In this document: positions 54,175-62,687 of the stretch, piece by piece | Numbering within the stretch: the stretch's first letter is position 1 | Layout: each line of letters starts with the position of its first letter | DNA from: Prolixibacteraceae bacterium | Lineage (GTDB): Bacteria; Bacteroidota; Bacteroidia; Bacteroidales; Prolixibacteraceae | Assembly (NCBI GenBank): GCA_030602265.1 | Contig: JAUWAB010000004.1 | Location: 1 to 64,000 of the forward strand | Direction: 5' to 3' | DNA: 64,000 nt | The notes under the pieces: generated by a model | What the model saw: the letters and a program-made list of their open reading frames with translations, nothing else | Told to the model about the DNA's origin: nothing | Database searches by the model: none | Position numbers and translations under genes: made by a program

Positions 54175-54807
54175 ATGAGAACAGTAATTCAAGTCCTGCT
54201 TTTTATTGCCGCAGTAGCGTTGGCTTATTTTATCTATCAGAGTATTCAAAGACCCATCGTTTTTGAAAAAGAAAGAGCAGCCCGGTATTCGGCAACTATT
54301 GAAAGGCTGAAAGACATCCGTAAGGCACAGATTGCCTTTAAAGAAGTTAATGGCAGATTTACGGGAGACTGGGACACGCTGATTAATTTTGTCAAGTACG
54401 ATTCCCTGAGGATTGTCCGCAGGATCGGAAACCTGACTGACAGTATGGTTGAGAAAGGGATTACAGAAAGAAAAGCCATGCAAATGGGACTTATTATCCG
54501 TGATACCATCCGCGAGAGTGTACTGCATTCGGTATTCGGCGACAATTATAACGTCGATCAGCTCAAAATTGTACCTGTACCGGATACTACGGCTTATTTT
54601 TACCTGGGAGCCACAGTAATTACAACCGGTTCAGGCATCAAGGTACCCGTATTTGAGGCCCGCGCACACAACAATGTAGTACTCAGAGATTTAGACCGTC
54701 AATTGGTCATCAATCTGAATGACCAGCGCAGGGTTCAGAACAGGTATCCCGGACTGAAAGTGGGTTCACTGACTGAAACCAACAATAACGCAGGAAACTG
54801 GGAATAA
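54175..54807 (+). CDS. Conserved membrane-anchored protein of unknown function
   Basis: This 210-aa protein starts with one uncleaved membrane helix (MRTVIQVLLFIAAVALAYFIYQ). A periplasmic or cytoplasmic helical stretch (YSATIERLKDIRKAQIAFKE, with FTGDWDTLINFVK) and a beta-rich C-terminus follow. I do not recognise a catalytic motif. The pattern of a helix followed by a short ruler-like segment occurs in pilin-like proteins, but nothing here proves that. TAATTTTG at 54133-54140 resembles a -7 element. It is followed after 5 bp by the DUF3822 gene and that by rsmD, which forms a three-gene operon. Confidence 0.75.
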   Translation: MRTVIQVLLFIAAVALAYFIYQSIQRPIVFEKERAARYSATIERLKDIRKAQIAFKEVNGRFTGDWDTLINFVKYDSLRIVRRIGNLTDSMVEKGITERKAMQMGLIIRDTIRESVLHSVFGDNYNVDQLKIVPVPDTTAYFYLGATVITTGSGIKVPVFEARAHNNVVLRDLDRQLVINLNDQRRVQNRYPGLKVGSLTETNNNAGNWE

Positions 54808-54812
54808 ATCCG

Positions 54813-55646
54813 ATGCATGATTTTATTTATCAGGACGCGTCCTGTGACCTGACAAATTGCGAAAGATACAATCTATCCATCCAGCTCGCTCTGGATGGAT
54901 TTTCTCTTTTAATACAAAACCCGGAAGATCAGGCCATTCTATTGCTTGACCATACCCCGCTTCAACTTTCCGGAGTTTCCGGAATGATGCGGAAATCAGG
55001 AGAACTGTTAGCCGCTAAAAACCTATCAGGAAATAAGTTTAACAATGTAGTGGTGTTTCCTGAAAGCAGGCTGTCCAAACTGGTCCCCTTGATGATCCAG
55101 CCCGGGAACTACCTGAAAAACCTCTTCAACCTGAGCTCCCGGGAGCTGAAATCTTTGAGTTTTGTCTCTTACGACCTGGACGACCGGTATAAGTCGGTGT
55201 TCGGATGCCATACCGACATATTTGACATGTATACTTCCCTGTTTCCGGGCTGCCTTTTCCAGCACGAAACAGTCCCGCTGATCAACAGAAACCGTAAGGA
55301 TATTTCTGATGATGAGACCATACTGAAGTGCCATTTTCATACCGGATATTTTTTTGTTACTGCCTTTAAGGGCAAAGAAATCAGGTTGTTTAACAACTAT
55401 ACCTACACAACTCCCGAAGATGTGCTGTACTATCTGACTGCTGTTGCCAGCGTGGTTGAAGCCCCTGCCCTTCACCTTGAGCTTTCAGGAAATATTATGT
55501 TAGACAACCCTGTATTTACCCTTTTAAAGCAACATTTCGGGATGATCAGGTTTATATCGTTTGAGAACAGGGAAGCGTTTAAGGGCAAACCAGGGGATTT
55601 TGACATGCACACTGTTTCACCCCTTTTATCCTATGCAGGATTATGA
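54813..55646 (+). CDS. DUF3822 family protein
   Basis: This 277-aa protein matches the DUF3822 family of Bacteroidota, with the start MHDFIYQDASCDLTNCERYNLSIQLALDGFSLLI in pieces and the C-terminal segment LHLELSGNIMLDNPVFTLLKQHFG. The family resembles an actin-like/sugar-kinase fold by reputation, but its function is not known. It overlaps the rsmD start by 4 bp (ATGA) and is thus translationally coupled to a ribosome-maturation enzyme, the usual arrangement for this family. Confidence 0.85.
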   Translation: MHDFIYQDASCDLTNCERYNLSIQLALDGFSLLIQNPEDQAILLLDHTPLQLSGVSGMMRKSGELLAAKNLSGNKFNNVVVFPESRLSKLVPLMIQPGNYLKNLFNLSSRELKSLSFVSYDLDDRYKSVFGCHTDIFDMYTSLFPGCLFQHETVPLINRNRKDISDDETILKCHFHTGYFFVTAFKGKEIRLFNNYTYTTPEDVLYYLTAVASVVEAPALHLELSGNIMLDNPVFTLLKQHFGMIRFISFENREAFKGKPGDFDMHTVSPLLSYAGL

Positions 55647-56194
55647 GAATAGTAGGCGGAAAATTCAAGGGAAGGATTTTTAATCCGGGAAAAAGTTTCA
55701 AGGCCAGGCCTACGACCGATTTCGCAAAGGAGAACCTCTTTAATATTTTAGAGAACCGGATAGACTGGGAATCCACCGATGCCCTTGATCTGTTTTCGGG
55801 GACCGGAAGTATCAGCTATGAGCTGATCAGCAGGGGGTGCCGTCGGGTTACGTCCGTTGAGATGATTTTCAGGCACTACAGGTTTATAGGGGAGGTAAAG
55901 GCCTTGCTTGAAATCGGTAATTTGAACATTGTCAGGGATAATGTCTTTGAATTCATTGAGAAGCATCAGGACCAGTACGACCTGATATTTGCCGATCCTC
56001 CCTTTGATTTGAAGAACCTCGGTGAGGTTCCCGGCAGGATATTGGCATCAGGATTGCTTAGACCAGGCGGGTTACTGATTGTGGAGCACGGCAGGAACAA
56101 CCAGTTCAGCAATTTGCCGGGTTTCAGGGAGATAAGATCATATGGCAGTGTCTGTTTCAGTTTCTTTCAATTGGAGAAACCAGAGGAAAATTAA
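55643..56194 (+). CDS. rsmD: 16S rRNA (guanine966-N2)-methyltransferase
   Basis: This 183-aa enzyme has SAM motif I DLFSGTGSISYELISRG, the catalytic motif FADPPFDL, and the N-terminal MRIVGGKFKGRIF with RPTTDFAKENLFNIL, all typical of RsmD. It methylates G966 (E. coli numbering) of 16S rRNA during 30S assembly. It is translationally coupled to the preceding DUF3822 gene. The tRNA-Asp gene follows after about 110 bp. Confidence 0.94.
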   Translation: MRIVGGKFKGRIFNPGKSFKARPTTDFAKENLFNILENRIDWESTDALDLFSGTGSISYELISRGCRRVTSVEMIFRHYRFIGEVKALLEIGNLNIVRDNVFEFIEKHQDQYDLIFADPPFDLKNLGEVPGRILASGLLRPGGLLIVEHGRNNQFSNLPGFREIRSYGSVCFSFFQLEKPEEN

Positions 56195-56221
56195 AATTCA
56201 TTCAGTTTTTTTACTCAGGAT

Positions 56222-56252
56222 ATTGTAGGAAACAAAAGAAAATCTATCTTTG
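56222..56252 (+). promoter_or_regulatory. Predicted promoter of tRNA-Asp
   Basis: ATTG at 56222-56225 (three of four bases of TTTG) and TATCTTTG at 56245-56252 are spaced by 19 bp. The tRNA starts about 54 bp later. Confidence 0.55.
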
Positions 56253-56305
56253 CAACGCTTTTGGAAAGCAGTTCATCCGCTACAAAAGTTTAGTTCATTT
56301 ATTCT

Positions 56306-56380
56306 GGTGCGGTAGTTCAGTTTGGTTAGAATATCGGCCTGTCACGCCGAGGGTCGCGGGTTCGAGTCCCGTCCGCACCG
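56306..56380 (+). tRNA. tRNA-Asp (GTC anticodon)
   Basis: The 75-nt sequence folds as a cloverleaf: acceptor GGTGCGG/CCGCACC, a D-arm with GGTTAGA, anticodon loop CTGTCAC with GTC, and T-arm GCGGG-TTCGAGT-CCCGT. The discriminator base is G, as expected for tRNA-Asp. CCA is not encoded. It is followed at once by a terminator. Confidence 0.97.
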
Positions 56381-56381
56381 C

Positions 56382-56410
56382 AAAAAGCAGCCTTTTGGGC
56401 TGCTTTTTTT
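56382..56410 (+). terminator. Terminator of tRNA-Asp
   Basis: AGCAGCC and GGCTGCT pair around a 5-nt loop and are followed by a T-run. It begins 2 nt after the tRNA. Confidence 0.85.
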
Positions 56411-57662
56411 ATATATTCTGAATCTCCCCGTTCAAAATCAGCGTATCAACCAGGTTGCTCCCATAGCTGTAAAAAAGATAGTCACAACCAGGTATCTTGC
56501 TGGTAATAAACAAATTAGCAATCTTACCCTTAGCAATACTCCCCAACCTGTCGCTGACGCCCATGGCATATGCCCCGTTGATGGTTGCCGCATTAATCAC
56601 CTCCTCTGGAAGCAGGTCCTGCTTCAGGCAGGCCAGTGATCCGGCAAGGCTCATATTTCCGGAAGGTGATGAGCCCGGGTTATAGTCGGTGGCAAGGGCA
56701 ACCGGCAAACCTTCATCTATCATCCTTCTTGCGGGAGCATAGGGCATATTGAGGAAAAAGGAAGCGCCGGGAAGTATGGTTGGCATAGTTTCACTTCCCA
56801 ACAGCAGGTCGATTTCTTCCCTGTCCATATACTCCAGATGGTCCACGCTAAGGGCATTGTATTTGACCCCAACCTGCACACCTCCCGAAAATCCCATCTC
56901 ATTGGCATGGATTTTAGGCCGCAGGCCGTATTTGATACCCGCCATCAGAATCCTCTCGGTATCTGTGGGTGAAAAATATCCGTCTTCACAAAAAACGTCG
57001 ATGTAGTCGGCTAGTTCCTCTGCAGCCACCTGGGGGATCATTTCATTTATGACGAGATCGACATATCCGGAAACATTGTTTTTATACTCAGCAGGTACTG
57101 CATGGGCACCCAGAAAGGTTGCCCGGATACATACGGGTGTAGTCTGGCGCAGCCATTGGATTACCCGGAGCATTTTAAGCTCATCTTCGGTATTCAGTCC
57201 ATAACCGCTCTTGATTTCAATGGCCCCTGTACCCTGCCGCATAACTTCCAATATCCTCGCGGATGCCTGTTCAAACAAAACCTCTGCTGGCGTTTCGTGT
57301 AAAAGTTTTGCAGAATTCAGGATACCCCCTCCCCGATTGGCGATTTCCTGATAGGTAAGTCCCCTGATCCTTCCGACAAACTCCATCTCTCTCGAACCAG
57401 CATATACAATATGGGTATGCGAATCGCACCAGGCCGGCATAACCAGTCGGTCCCTGCAGTCGATCTCTACCAGGGTGTCATCTCCAACCTGTACCCGGTC
57501 CATATCTTTCATCGGACCAAAGTCACTGATCAGCTCATCATCTATCAGAAGATAGGCGTCCTTAACCGTTTTCAGGAGAGCCATATCCTTCCCGCTTACC
57601 TTTTCTGCAGGTTGCTCCTCTACCTGGACCAGTTCACGTATGTTCTGCAACAAAAGTTTCAT
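56409..57662 (-). CDS. hutI: Imidazolonepropionase
   Basis: This 417-aa enzyme of the amidohydrolase superfamily opens imidazolone-5-propionate to formiminoglutamate in histidine degradation. It has the metal-binding DSHTHIVYAGSREMEF, the YGLNTEDELKMLRV block, HANEMGFSGGVQVGVKYNALSVDHLEYMD in pieces with its metal His and substrate Glu, and ATDYNPGSSPSGNM. Length and motifs are normal. No other hut gene is in the window. Its 3' end abuts the tRNA-Asp terminator on the other strand. Confidence 0.95.
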   Translation of the reverse strand: MKLLLQNIRELVQVEEQPAEKVSGKDMALLKTVKDAYLLIDDELISDFGPMKDMDRVQVGDDTLVEIDCRDRLVMPAWCDSHTHIVYAGSREMEFVGRIRGLTYQEIANRGGGILNSAKLLHETPAEVLFEQASARILEVMRQGTGAIEIKSGYGLNTEDELKMLRVIQWLRQTTPVCIRATFLGAHAVPAEYKNNVSGYVDLVINEMIPQVAAEELADYIDVFCEDGYFSPTDTERILMAGIKYGLRPKIHANEMGFSGGVQVGVKYNALSVDHLEYMDREEIDLLLGSETMPTILPGASFFLNMPYAPARRMIDEGLPVALATDYNPGSSPSGNMSLAGSLACLKQDLLPEEVINAATINGAYAMGVSDRLGSIAKGKIANLFITSKIPGCDYLFYSYGSNLVDTLILNGEIQNI

Positions 57663-57792
57663 AGTAAAATGATATAGTTTTCCGTCTTCAATTTACAAAT
57701 TCAGCGGAGAATAATCTGACTATTATGCAATTTAATTGCCTTTAAGCAATATTTTTTTCTCTGTGGGCTGAACATTGCGCAGATTAAACAGA

Positions 57793-57833
57793 ATACGCCG
57801 CGAAGACCAGGTAAACTGACCTTCGCGGCGTAT
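57793..57833 (-). terminator. Terminator of the TIM-barrel gene
   Basis: ATACGCCGCGAAG and CTTCGCGGCGTAT pair perfectly over 13 bp with a 15-nt loop, followed on the minus strand by TCTGTTT. It lies 19 nt after the gene's stop codon. Confidence 0.8.
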
Positions 57834-57852
57834 CGAAAAACCGTATAAAAAA

Positions 57853-58809
57853 TCACACAGGCTGAAAAGCCTCCCTGATCATTTCAAGACTTTTGGGAAT
57901 GGCCGTCATGGGATCCTCATTTCCTTCGAACTCTATGGAGATATATCCTTTGTATCCGGCATTACGGAATATTTCAGCCACTTTATGGTAGTCGATATCC
58001 AGCGTATACCATTTTCCACCGCCATAATAGGTTTTAGCCTGAACGAGGAATGTCTGCGGAGCCATCATCTCCAGCTGTTCATACTGTCTTTCCAGAAAAT
58101 TGCCCGTATCTGAAGTAATCTGCAGCCAGGGCGAATTAACGGCACTTACAATACGCAGTACCCCCTCGGCCGTGCGTCCCAGTCCCCAGTGGTTTTCCAG
58201 TCCCAACACCACTCCGCACTTCTCGGCAACCGGCAGGCACTGCTCAATGGCATCGATTACCCAGTCGAACCCCTGGTCGTCGGTATATCCCTCCAATACC
58301 GGTTCAATACCCTTATTGGCCATAAAATCGTCGAAAGATTCAATGGTACGCCATCGCCCGGTGTTCAAACGCATGGTAGGGATTCCCAGCTGATACGCCA
58401 GCTCAATCTGACCGATGGTTTTGGCAATTTCGGCATCTCTTTTCTCTTTCTCCGGAAAAACAAAACCCTGATGCGTACTGAAGCCCATCAGGTCTAAACC
58501 GGCATGAAACGCGCGCCGCTTAAGCGACTGCAGGTAACTGTTCTCCTCAGAAGCCATCTGAACAAGCAGAAGCTCAATCCCGTCGAACCCCATTTCAGCG
58601 GCTTTGTCGATACAGTATTCGATGGGCACGTTTTCCTTTGGCCCGTTAAATTGCCAGAAAGAATAGGTAGATACGCCTATGCGGTTGGTCGGCCGCTGAA
58701 GAACGGCAGGGGCCTTAACGGCCGGAGCAGCACAACCGCCTGCCATTAAGCCGGCTCCGGCTGTTGCCGTCAGGGCGGTTTTCAGAAAATTTCTTCTGTT
58801 GTTTTCCAT
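57853..58809 (-). CDS. Tat-exported TIM-barrel sugar isomerase/epimerase-like protein
   Basis: This 318-aa protein begins with a twin-arginine signal (NNRRNFLKTALTATAGAG) followed by MAGGC, so it may be a Tat-exported lipoprotein. The mature part is an AP endonuclease 2-type TIM barrel: RIGVSTYSFWQFNG, EMGFDGIELLLVQM, GVVLGLENHWGLGRT, then TSDTGNF and KGYISIEFEGNEDP with likely metal ligands. Such secreted barrels are often linked to glycan catabolism, including keto-sugar pathways, but no substrate is clear. It is monocistronic with a strong terminator. Confidence 0.87.
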   Translation of the reverse strand: MENNRRNFLKTALTATAGAGLMAGGCAAPAVKAPAVLQRPTNRIGVSTYSFWQFNGPKENVPIEYCIDKAAEMGFDGIELLLVQMASEENSYLQSLKRRAFHAGLDLMGFSTHQGFVFPEKEKRDAEIAKTIGQIELAYQLGIPTMRLNTGRWRTIESFDDFMANKGIEPVLEGYTDDQGFDWVIDAIEQCLPVAEKCGVVLGLENHWGLGRTAEGVLRIVSAVNSPWLQITSDTGNFLERQYEQLEMMAPQTFLVQAKTYYGGGKWYTLDIDYHKVAEIFRNAGYKGYISIEFEGNEDPMTAIPKSLEMIREAFQPV

Positions 58810-59098
58810 GTCTGTTTTTTGGGCTAATTTAAGGATAAAGCAGCAAAATGGCTATACATTATTAAATATTTTATAAAGTTTTGCCATTTAATTCCACGAA
58901 CCGATCTACCCTTTTATGTTTATTATGCTACTTTTTGTAATTTTTTACTGAAATTCGGCACCGATTCTTCACAAAAGCAAGCGATATTAAAAAAAATTGC
59001 CATTTTTAAAGACGCTTTACGGAATTCCGTACCAGACTAAACAAGGATTTATCATCATAAGTCCTTTGGTTTGAATTCCAATTCAAAAAATAAGATCT

Positions 59099-60757
59099 AT
59101 GAAAAATGTATTCTTTTCATTTTTACTGGTTATTCTTTCGGTAACCGTAACCGCACAGACAGCCCGTGAGAAGGGACTGTCGACCATAACACACGCGTCC
59201 ATTCAAGGTCAGCTGGAATTTTTGGCATCCGACTGGATGGAAGGGAGGGCGACAGGTTCCAAAGGCATATTTATGGCTTCAGATTATCTTGCTTCCATGT
59301 TCAAGGTATTCAACATCGAACCCTTTGGCGACGAGATAACGATTATGCCCACCCGTGAGGAGATGCGTCAGGGAAGGCGCCCTGAGACAAGGAAGACCTA
59401 TTTTCAGAACATCGCACTGGTGAGGTATGAACAGGGCGACAATCAGTCATTGTCTTTGATCACGCAGTCAGGACCAGGCCAAAGTGCCGTTGACTTTACC
59501 CACAAAGTAGACTTTCAGGTTCAGACGGGTACGGTCAGCGTTTCGGGAAATGCCCCGGTTTTCTTTGCTGGTTACGGGCTTTCGGAGAAGGATTATGACG
59601 AATATGCCAGGAAGGACATAAAGGGCAAGGTTGTGGTCATTCTGGCCGGCTATCCCGGACACAAGGACAGCACTTCTGCTGCCTACAGGAAGTTCAAGCC
59701 GGAAGGAGGTCCCAATGCCAGACTCTCTCCGGAGCGCAATAAAATCAGAAAGGCTGAGGAAATGGGAGCTGCAGCTGTGGTCCTGGTGAATTCCTCATCC
59801 AATCCGGCTTTAGGATGGGCGGTAAACGACCCCTATCCGGTGAAGGGTGCCTGGTATGAATCAGACACCAGGCTCAGTTCCTTTTATGACAAACGGATAA
59901 CCCTCCCTGGTGATACCCTGAGGGGCAGCATTCCGGTATTTATGGTTACCACCAGGATGGCCAACCAGATAGCCGACGGGACAGGCCTCGATTACGCACA
60001 ATACGAAAAAAAGGCACAGGAGACGATGCAGCCCGCTTCCAGGGACCTGCCGGGGAAATCCCTTTCGTGGAATTCAACCGTTCATTCAGAAATCATCAAA
60101 TGCCGGAACGTTATCGGCTATATTGAAGGAGAGAAGAAGGATGAATTTGTGGTGATCGGGGCCCATTACGACCATCTGGGCAAATACGACGGATGGATCT
60201 GGAACGGTGCGGATGACAACGGTTCAGGGACGGTAGGCGTAATGAGCATGGCCAGGGCATTTGCTGAATCGGGGAAAAAGCCTGAGAAATCGATCATCTT
60301 TGCGGCCTGGACGGGTGAAGAGATGGGACTGCACGGGTCAAGGTATTTTGTGGCCAATTTCCCGAAAGAGCTGAAAATCGCCTACAACCTCAACTTCGAC
60401 ATGTTGTCAAGGAATACCGCAGATGACACGAAAGGCAACCAGATGAGCATGATGTACCAGTCGTGGGTGCCCGGACTGAAGGAGCTGACAGAAAAGAACA
60501 TCCGTGAATTCAACATCAACCTGGATGTAGCTTTCAGGCCATCGGCACAGCTAAGTGGTGGCAGTGACCATGCGCCTTTTGCCGCGGTGGGAATCCCGGC
60601 TACTTTCTTTTTTGCGGCCATGCATCCCGACTATCACCAGCCTTCGGATGAGCTCAGCAAAATCAACTGGGAAAAGATGCTGAACATGATCAGATTAGGT
60701 TATCTGAATATCTGGGAATTAGCAAACAGTGATACCTATCTGAAAAGATCGGAGTAA
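59099..60757 (+). CDS. M28 family zinc aminopeptidase with PA domain, exported
   Basis: This 552-aa protein has a signal peptide (MKNVFFSFLLVILSVTVTAQ). A protease-associated-like insertion comes first (about residues 130-260: GYGLSEKDYDEYARKDIKGKVVVILAG in pieces, AEEMGAAAVVLV). The M28 domain follows with metal ligands in IGAHYDHLG, GADDNGSGTVGVM, WTGEEMGLHGS, LNFDMLSRN and SGGSDHAPF. It would be a periplasmic or secreted aminopeptidase. It is monocistronic and converges on nagB with a shared hairpin. The substrate cannot be read from the sequence. Confidence 0.93.
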   Translation: MKNVFFSFLLVILSVTVTAQTAREKGLSTITHASIQGQLEFLASDWMEGRATGSKGIFMASDYLASMFKVFNIEPFGDEITIMPTREEMRQGRRPETRKTYFQNIALVRYEQGDNQSLSLITQSGPGQSAVDFTHKVDFQVQTGTVSVSGNAPVFFAGYGLSEKDYDEYARKDIKGKVVVILAGYPGHKDSTSAAYRKFKPEGGPNARLSPERNKIRKAEEMGAAAVVLVNSSSNPALGWAVNDPYPVKGAWYESDTRLSSFYDKRITLPGDTLRGSIPVFMVTTRMANQIADGTGLDYAQYEKKAQETMQPASRDLPGKSLSWNSTVHSEIIKCRNVIGYIEGEKKDEFVVIGAHYDHLGKYDGWIWNGADDNGSGTVGVMSMARAFAESGKKPEKSIIFAAWTGEEMGLHGSRYFVANFPKELKIAYNLNFDMLSRNTADDTKGNQMSMMYQSWVPGLKELTEKNIREFNINLDVAFRPSAQLSGGSDHAPFAAVGIPATFFFAAMHPDYHQPSDELSKINWEKMLNMIRLGYLNIWELANSDTYLKRSE

Positions 60758-60772
60758 AAACTGCTCTATAAA

Positions 60773-60810
60773 AAAACAGGCTGCCACGGAACAACGCGGC
60801 AGCCTGTTTT
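60773..60810. terminator. Bidirectional terminator between the M28 peptidase and nagB
   Basis: AAAACAGGCTGCC and GGCAGCCTGTTTT pair perfectly over 13 bp with a 12-nt loop, and T-runs appear after the stem on both strands. Confidence 0.85.
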
Positions 60811-60846
60811 GCTTTTCAAGAGCCAGATCAGGCCAGGCATTAAATT

Positions 60847-61674
60847 TTACCACCTGAGGTCTGATTCCCAGATCGAAGCCAAATCAAGGTTATCCTGCTC
60901 AATATCTACGAAATGCTTGAAAGTGCCTACCTTGAGCTCGTATGTTGCGGCCTCGTCGCATACCACCATAGCCCTGGGGTGCATCTGAATGGCAGAAGCC
61001 GTCCACATCTGACTAATGCCGCCTTCCACCATCTGGTGCAGGGCCCTGGCCTTATTCAGGCCATTGACCACAACAATAACTTCCCTGGCATCCATTACCG
61101 TACCCACGCCTACGGTGAGTGCACGTTTAGGAACCTTATTCACATCATAATCGAAGAAACGGGAATTGACCACTCTGGTGTCATAATTCAGTTCCTTATC
61201 CCTGGTGCGGCTCACCAGAGACGAACCAGGCTCGTTAAAGGCTATGTGGCCGTCGACACCCACTCCGCCTAAAAACAGGTCGATTCCGCCTGCATTGATA
61301 ATCTTTGCCTCATAAAGGGCACACTCCTCCTTTAAATCTTCTGCAAGACCATTCAGGATATTGACATTCTCCTGCCTGATATCGATATGGCTGAAAAAGT
61401 TGGACCACATAAAGTAGTGGTAACTTTGAGGATGATCAGGGGCGAGGCCAACATATTCATCCATATTGAAGGTTTTAACGTTCCTGAAGCTGACCCGGCC
61501 CAATTTGTACAGGGCTATCAGCTCGCTGTAAACACCCATCGGTGAAGATCCTGTGGGTAATCCCAGAACAAACGGCTTCTCGGCAGAAGGCCTGGCCAGT
61601 TCGATCTTTCTGGCAATGTAGTGGGCAGTCCACCGGGCCAGATGGTCATAATCAGGTTGTATTACCAGTCTCAT
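60847..61674 (-). CDS. nagB: Glucosamine-6-phosphate deaminase
   Basis: This 275-aa enzyme converts glucosamine-6-phosphate to fructose-6-phosphate and ammonia. It has LPTGSSPMGVYSEL (phosphate binding), the base Asp72 in FNMDEYVGL, and GGVGVDGHIAFNEPGSSLVSRTR in pieces, with the catalytic His. Spacing matches the well-studied E. coli enzyme. No N-acetylglucosamine deacetylase gene is next to it. The convergent terminator separates it from the M28 peptidase. Confidence 0.96.
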   Translation of the reverse strand: MRLVIQPDYDHLARWTAHYIARKIELARPSAEKPFVLGLPTGSSPMGVYSELIALYKLGRVSFRNVKTFNMDEYVGLAPDHPQSYHYFMWSNFFSHIDIRQENVNILNGLAEDLKEECALYEAKIINAGGIDLFLGGVGVDGHIAFNEPGSSLVSRTRDKELNYDTRVVNSRFFDYDVNKVPKRALTVGVGTVMDAREVIVVVNGLNKARALHQMVEGGISQMWTASAIQMHPRAMVVCDEAATYELKVGTFKHFVDIEQDNLDLASIWESDLRW

Positions 61675-61804
61675 TTTTATCTATTTTTTAAATTAACCTT
61701 TCAGACAATCAAAGTTCTGCCAAGTTCGCTCTTTTTATGGAAATGCTCAACTTTTTCCAAAACAATTGTAATTTTTTATAAAGCACCCCCTGAATTTATA
61801 AAAT

Positions 61805-62515
61805 TCACTGATTTAAGGGAAGGGTAAGCCGGGCTAAAAAATCGTTTTCGCTTCCCTCCCCCATGCATTCAATGTACATCCCGGCCTTTTCTGCAGCCAG
61901 GCTCAGGATTTCGAAACCGACAAACAGCCAGGGAAAAGTGGAAACTTGCTCCCTGTACCTTACAGTATACTCCATTTCACCATAATAGTTATCACTGGCA
62001 AGATCCATCCATACCGAGCCATCCTCTTCCTCGAAGAGGTAGCTGATATCGGAAGAATCGAGCAATATCTGTCCACCCGGAGCAAGCAATGATTTCAGGT
62101 GGTTAAGTAGCCTGTCCAGCCCGTTTAGCGTACCGGCGATTCCGGCCCCGTTCATAAGGAGCAGGATGGTATCGTAGCTGCCCGCTGTAAGCCCATACAA
62201 ATCGCTGTGCAGGACATTCAGGACACCACGTGCCTTCATCACCTCGCAAGCAGCCGCCGAGTGGTCAAGGGCCACCACATCAAAATGTTTATCCTGAAGC
62301 GCCAGTGCATGGCAGCCGGCGCCCGCCCCGGCATCCAGGACTCTGCCCCGGCAGAGATCCAGTGCCAGCCTCTCCAATACAGGCATTTCCTGATAATTCC
62401 GGAAAAACCAGGAAGGATCTATCTCTTCATCTTCTGTGTAGTTACTGTCGACCTGAATAACTTCCCTGTCGTTATTAAAGAAACGGTTAAATATTGCTGC
62501 TCCTATCGGATCCAT
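61805..62515 (-). CDS. Class I SAM-dependent methyltransferase
   Basis: This 236-aa protein has a SAM-binding core: GRVLDAGAGAGCHALALQ (motif I), VVALDHSAAACEVMKARG (acidic loop), SYDTILLLMNGAGIAG and LLAPGGQILLDSS. An N-terminal part before the core and a C-terminal ~60-residue tail complete it. The target molecule is unknown. It is transcribed alone, about 130 bp after the nagB start, on the same strand. Confidence 0.85.
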   Translation of the reverse strand: MDPIGAAIFNRFFNNDREVIQVDSNYTEDEEIDPSWFFRNYQEMPVLERLALDLCRGRVLDAGAGAGCHALALQDKHFDVVALDHSAAACEVMKARGVLNVLHSDLYGLTAGSYDTILLLMNGAGIAGTLNGLDRLLNHLKSLLAPGGQILLDSSDISYLFEEEDGSVWMDLASDNYYGEMEYTVRYREQVSTFPWLFVGFEILSLAAEKAGMYIECMGEGSENDFLARLTLPLNQ

Positions 62516-62631
62516 AGAATTGAAATTTCAGGCCTAAATTAATGGTTTTCAGGCTTAGTAAAGCTGGTCTGCAAGAGTACAGGCCAGCAACCGGAAAGAA
62601 TTAATGTTTGATAAATCATTCTCGGTCTCTT

Positions 62632-62657
62632 AAAAAAAAGCCCGGCGCAAACCGGGC
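62632..62657 (-). terminator. Terminator of the FadL-like gene
   Basis: On the minus strand GCCCGG-TTTGCG-CCGGGC is a perfect 6-bp stem followed by eight T residues. It lies about 30 nt after the stop codon. Confidence 0.8.
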
Positions 62658-62687
62658 GTAAATATGGGTATGAAAAAACGTTTATTC